6,668 bases of DNA from Ignavibacteriota bacterium (lineage in GTDB: Bacteria; Bacteroidota; UBA10030; JAHEZR01), in contig JAHEZR010000053.1 in NCBI GenBank assembly GCA_023251005.1, positions 1-6,668 on the forward strand, given 5' to 3'. The translations under genes were made by a program, and so were the position numbers. Positions 4,698 through 6,668 of this stretch are shown here, in pieces; the stretch's first letter is position 1; each line of letters begins with the position of its first letter. A model generated the notes under the pieces. The model worked only from the letters and a program-made list of their open reading frames with translations. It searched no databases and was not told where the DNA came from.

Positions 4698-6668
4698 TTA
4701 CTCGCCTCCGGCGGCGGTGGTAAATCTTGGTGCCAAGATTTCCTCACCGACTCGGAGCGTGCTCTCGATCTCCTCTTTCATCGTACCGTAGCAGTAGGAT
4801 ACCCACCATCCAGCTGGTATGTCCGACGCTTCACTACCGGGGAATTGCCGCCCCTCGTCCTGCTGTGAGAGGAACGTCTGCAGCTCCCTAATGGGCGGCG
4901 AACGACGCACCTGGATGCTGAGAAGCTGGCGGTAGCGCCCTACTTGTCGAGCACGATAAGAAATGATTGCAGCTTCCCGCTTCTCAATCGGAAGTTGGAG
5001 CATTTGAGTGCGCGTCTCAATCATGTCCTTGAACAACGACATATCCAGATCCAGTCTCTCCATCTCTTCAATATAATATTGTAGTGCTTCTGCGCCTGTT
5101 CCCGGCTTTCTCAGAGCTTCCGCAAACATGGACTTCAACGCAGCCAACTCTCCTCTCCAAGTTTCAATCGTGTCCGCCGAGAGCGCGCCATCTTTCAACT
5201 TAGCGCTTAGAGACGCGTAGTGGTTTGCAGCGGGGAAGTAAGGCTTTGTCCATTCGACGAAGAGACGATTCAAACCATTCAGGCCTTCGAGAACGAGTGG
5301 GGCTCGTTCGTTTCCAAAGCCTTGCTGTATCGCCGCTCCCCACGCCATCGGCGGACTGTATCCGCGTGGATTCCATGCCAGTGCTCCACAACTCATCATA
5401 CTTGGATGGTAGGCTGAGTAAGGCATGGGCATGTTGAGACCATATCCCTTCATCGCTGTGGCGAATTCGGGTGGACGGTTGTGAACGGGGAACGGGAGAA
5501 TAACTGAGCGGCGATAGTCGTTGACAATTTGATTTTCGAAGAAGATGGGTTTGCGGCGGGCGAGCTCGTTGAACTCCTTCTCCTGCACTTCCGCATATCC
5601 TTCTGGATAATCATTCCAATTGTTGGCGATGTAGATCTCAACTCCTGCGGGGAGTGCTGAACCAAGTTTTTGGAGGTAATCAATATGCTTCAGTCGGAAT
5701 TCCTCAGCACGTTCCGGCTGAGGCGGCCAGCCTGCCAATTCTCCAGGAACCCAGTAAACTTCTGGAACAAAGGTCAACTCGAAGTCCCTGCCCAATCGCT
5801 CCTCAAGCCTGTGGTAAATCGCAAGTGTCAAGTTCATTTCTGCCTCGACGGACTGGTAGGTCTGATCGTCGAACATAATCCCAAAACTCCGGAATCCTGT
5901 TTCTACTGCCCGGTCGTAAAGTGACACAACCCGGTTTACATGATCCGGATTCGTGGCATCGAAGTCCTTCGGAAAAGAGAGCCGGCTCAGTTGATACATC
6001 AGTTCGATGCCCAGGTTGCGTGCATGGTCGACCATCCCCCGATCCTCTTCTCCTAAGCTTTCCCCGGCTGTCCAGTTCCACAGACCATAGAAAATTCGGT
6101 TGAACTTGTACCGAAATGCGAAGTCCACAATGTCTCTTGGATTCCGATCGCTCCGGACCCAACCGATTAGCAGACGAAGCGACAATGTGGGCCAATCTTC
6201 AATCTCACCACAGGGGATGCAGAGTTCACCGTCACGATCCTTTGAGAGCAGCTGCACAAGCGTGGTCACGCCCCGCAGCAATCCTGTCCCCTCTTTCGCA
6301 ACAAGAACAACATGATCTCCACCAATATGCAATGTATATGACTCTGGTTTCTCGAGCGGGGTGATGTTTAGTCTCTTCACCCACTCGAATGCAGCCGAAT
6401 CGGGTTTTGTTATGCCAATAACGAGTTTTACGCGTGCTGCAAGTCCCGATCCGGCGACTTTCCATCCATAGACGGTACTGAGTTCCCGGCGCAGCCACGC
6501 AAGCGCGCTCGCCTCACTTTCTTCAGCAGGTTCATTGCAGATGAGATCAGCTACGGAGAGACCCGCCCGAGTTAGCTGTAAAAAATTCCCGTCGAGAGCT
6601 ATACGCTGCGGAGGAGGGAGGAGCCGGTCTTGGATAGAAGTGGGCAAAACACCAGGAGGTGGATCGTG
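4698..6668 (-). CDS. Divergent GH84-like beta-N-acetylglucosaminidase domain protein, 5' end open at window edge
   Basis: Likely glycoside hydrolase acting on N-acetylglucosamine-type sugars. From the TTG at 6647 there are 649 residues. Residues about 8-150 look like the alpha/beta domain that precedes the barrel in GH20 and GH84 enzymes (LLPPPQRIAL at 9-18, TGLLRGVTTLVQLL at 121-134, EIEDWPTL at 148-155). A TIM-barrel-like part follows, with FRSFGIMFDDQ (252-262). The Asp260-Asp261 pair fits the catalytic Asp-Asp of GH84. ANNWNDYP (341-348) and GALAWNPRGYSPPMAW (421-436) resemble later GH84 barrel motifs. The C-terminus is helical. The GH84 signatures EGFYGxPW and YAPKDD are absent, replaced by LIGWVRSD and FYGLWNW, so family and activity are uncertain. 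The frame stays open to the window edge and the TTG has no Shine-Dalgarno, so the true start and any signal peptide probably lie outside. GH20 or an uncharacterised relative remain possible. Confidence 0.75.
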   Translation of the reverse strand, partial: HDPPPGVLPTSIQDRLLPPPQRIALDGNFLQLTRAGLSVADLICNEPAEESEASALAWLRRELSTVYGWKVAGSGLAARVKLVIGITKPDSAAFEWVKRLNITPLEKPESYTLHIGGDHVVLVAKEGTGLLRGVTTLVQLLSKDRDGELCIPCGEIEDWPTLSLRLLIGWVRSDRNPRDIVDFAFRYKFNRIFYGLWNWTAGESLGEEDRGMVDHARNLGIELMYQLSRLSFPKDFDATNPDHVNRVVSLYDRAVETGFRSFGIMFDDQTYQSVEAEMNLTLAIYHRLEERLGRDFELTFVPEVYWVPGELAGWPPQPERAEEFRLKHIDYLQKLGSALPAGVEIYIANNWNDYPEGYAEVQEKEFNELARRKPIFFENQIVNDYRRSVILPFPVHNRPPEFATAMKGYGLNMPMPYSAYHPSMMSCGALAWNPRGYSPPMAWGAAIQQGFGNERAPLVLEGLNGLNRLFVEWTKPYFPAANHYASLSAKLKDGALSADTIETWRGELAALKSMFAEALRKPGTGAEALQYYIEEMERLDLDMSLFKDMIETRTQMLQLPIEKREAAIISYRARQVGRYRQLLSIQVRRSPPIRELQTFLSQQDEGRQFPGSEASDIPAGWWVSYCYGTMKEEIESTLRVGEEILAPRFTTAAGGE
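4705..4709 (-). promoter_or_regulatory. Ribosome binding site of the HAD phosphatase gene
   Basis: GGAGG on the minus strand, inside the last codons of the upstream glycosidase gene and 9 nt before the GTG at 4695-4693. It decides in favour of this GTG over the second in-frame GTG four codons later, and supports translation from the shared transcript. Confidence 0.6.

Noticed and set aside
5803..6195. A 130-codon minus-strand open frame inside the glycosidase gene in another frame.
   Set aside because: The glycosidase frame carries conserved fold motifs here. The alternative protein shows no family features.
6654..6668. AGGAGG on the plus strand followed after 6 nt by GTG at the window edge, resembling the start of a divergent gene.
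   Set aside because: The minus-strand glycosidase frame is open through these bases and probably starts further out, and only one codon of the proposed gene is visible. The outside sequence would decide.

Overview
The window carries the start of a bacterial dcw (division and cell wall) gene cluster and, upstream of it, a glycosidase/phosphatase gene pair. All six genes lie on the minus strand, so transcription runs from high to low coordinates. Base composition is moderate and coding density is high apart from one 421-bp gap. The order mraZ-rsmH-ftsL-ftsI is widespread in bacteria. The protein features (an MraZ with an intact DSKGR motif, an FtsL with a long cytoplasmic tail, an FtsI that continues past the transpeptidase domain, an A-rich mraZ leader without a clear Shine-Dalgarno) would suit the Bacteroidota/Chlorobiota-Ignavibacteria group. 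That placement is a low-confidence impression and not a measurement.

Layout in transcription order: (1) 6668-4698, a divergent GH84-like beta-N-acetylglucosaminidase-type protein whose frame is open at the right edge; (2) 4695-4060, a YihX-like HAD phosphatase starting 2 nt after the glycosidase stop behind a good GGAGG; (3) 4059-3639, a non-coding control region; (4) 3638-3189 mraZ, (5) 3158-2220 rsmH, (6) 2220-1795 ftsL and (7) 1774 to the left edge, ftsI. FtsI is cut by the edge after all three transpeptidase motifs.

The dcw genes form one tight operon: gaps are 30 nt (mraZ-rsmH), a 1-nt TGATG overlap (rsmH-ftsL) and 20 nt (ftsL-ftsI). MraZ is the operon's DNA-binding regulator, RsmH methylates 16S rRNA, FtsL is a bitopic divisome protein and FtsI is the septal transpeptidase. 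The region ahead of mraZ is the most informative part of the window. It holds a TTGACA promoter, three AGTGGG direct repeats at 10-11 bp spacing that match the known MraZ operator type, a fourth distal copy, a perfect consensus DnaA box (TTATCCACA), and a pair of palindromes (TGAATTCA twice, centres 11 bp apart) that no recognised regulator explains. No mobile element, CRISPR array, tRNA or rRNA gene was seen. I found no wholly new system. The candidates for novelty are the layered control region and the non-canonical active site of the glycosidase.
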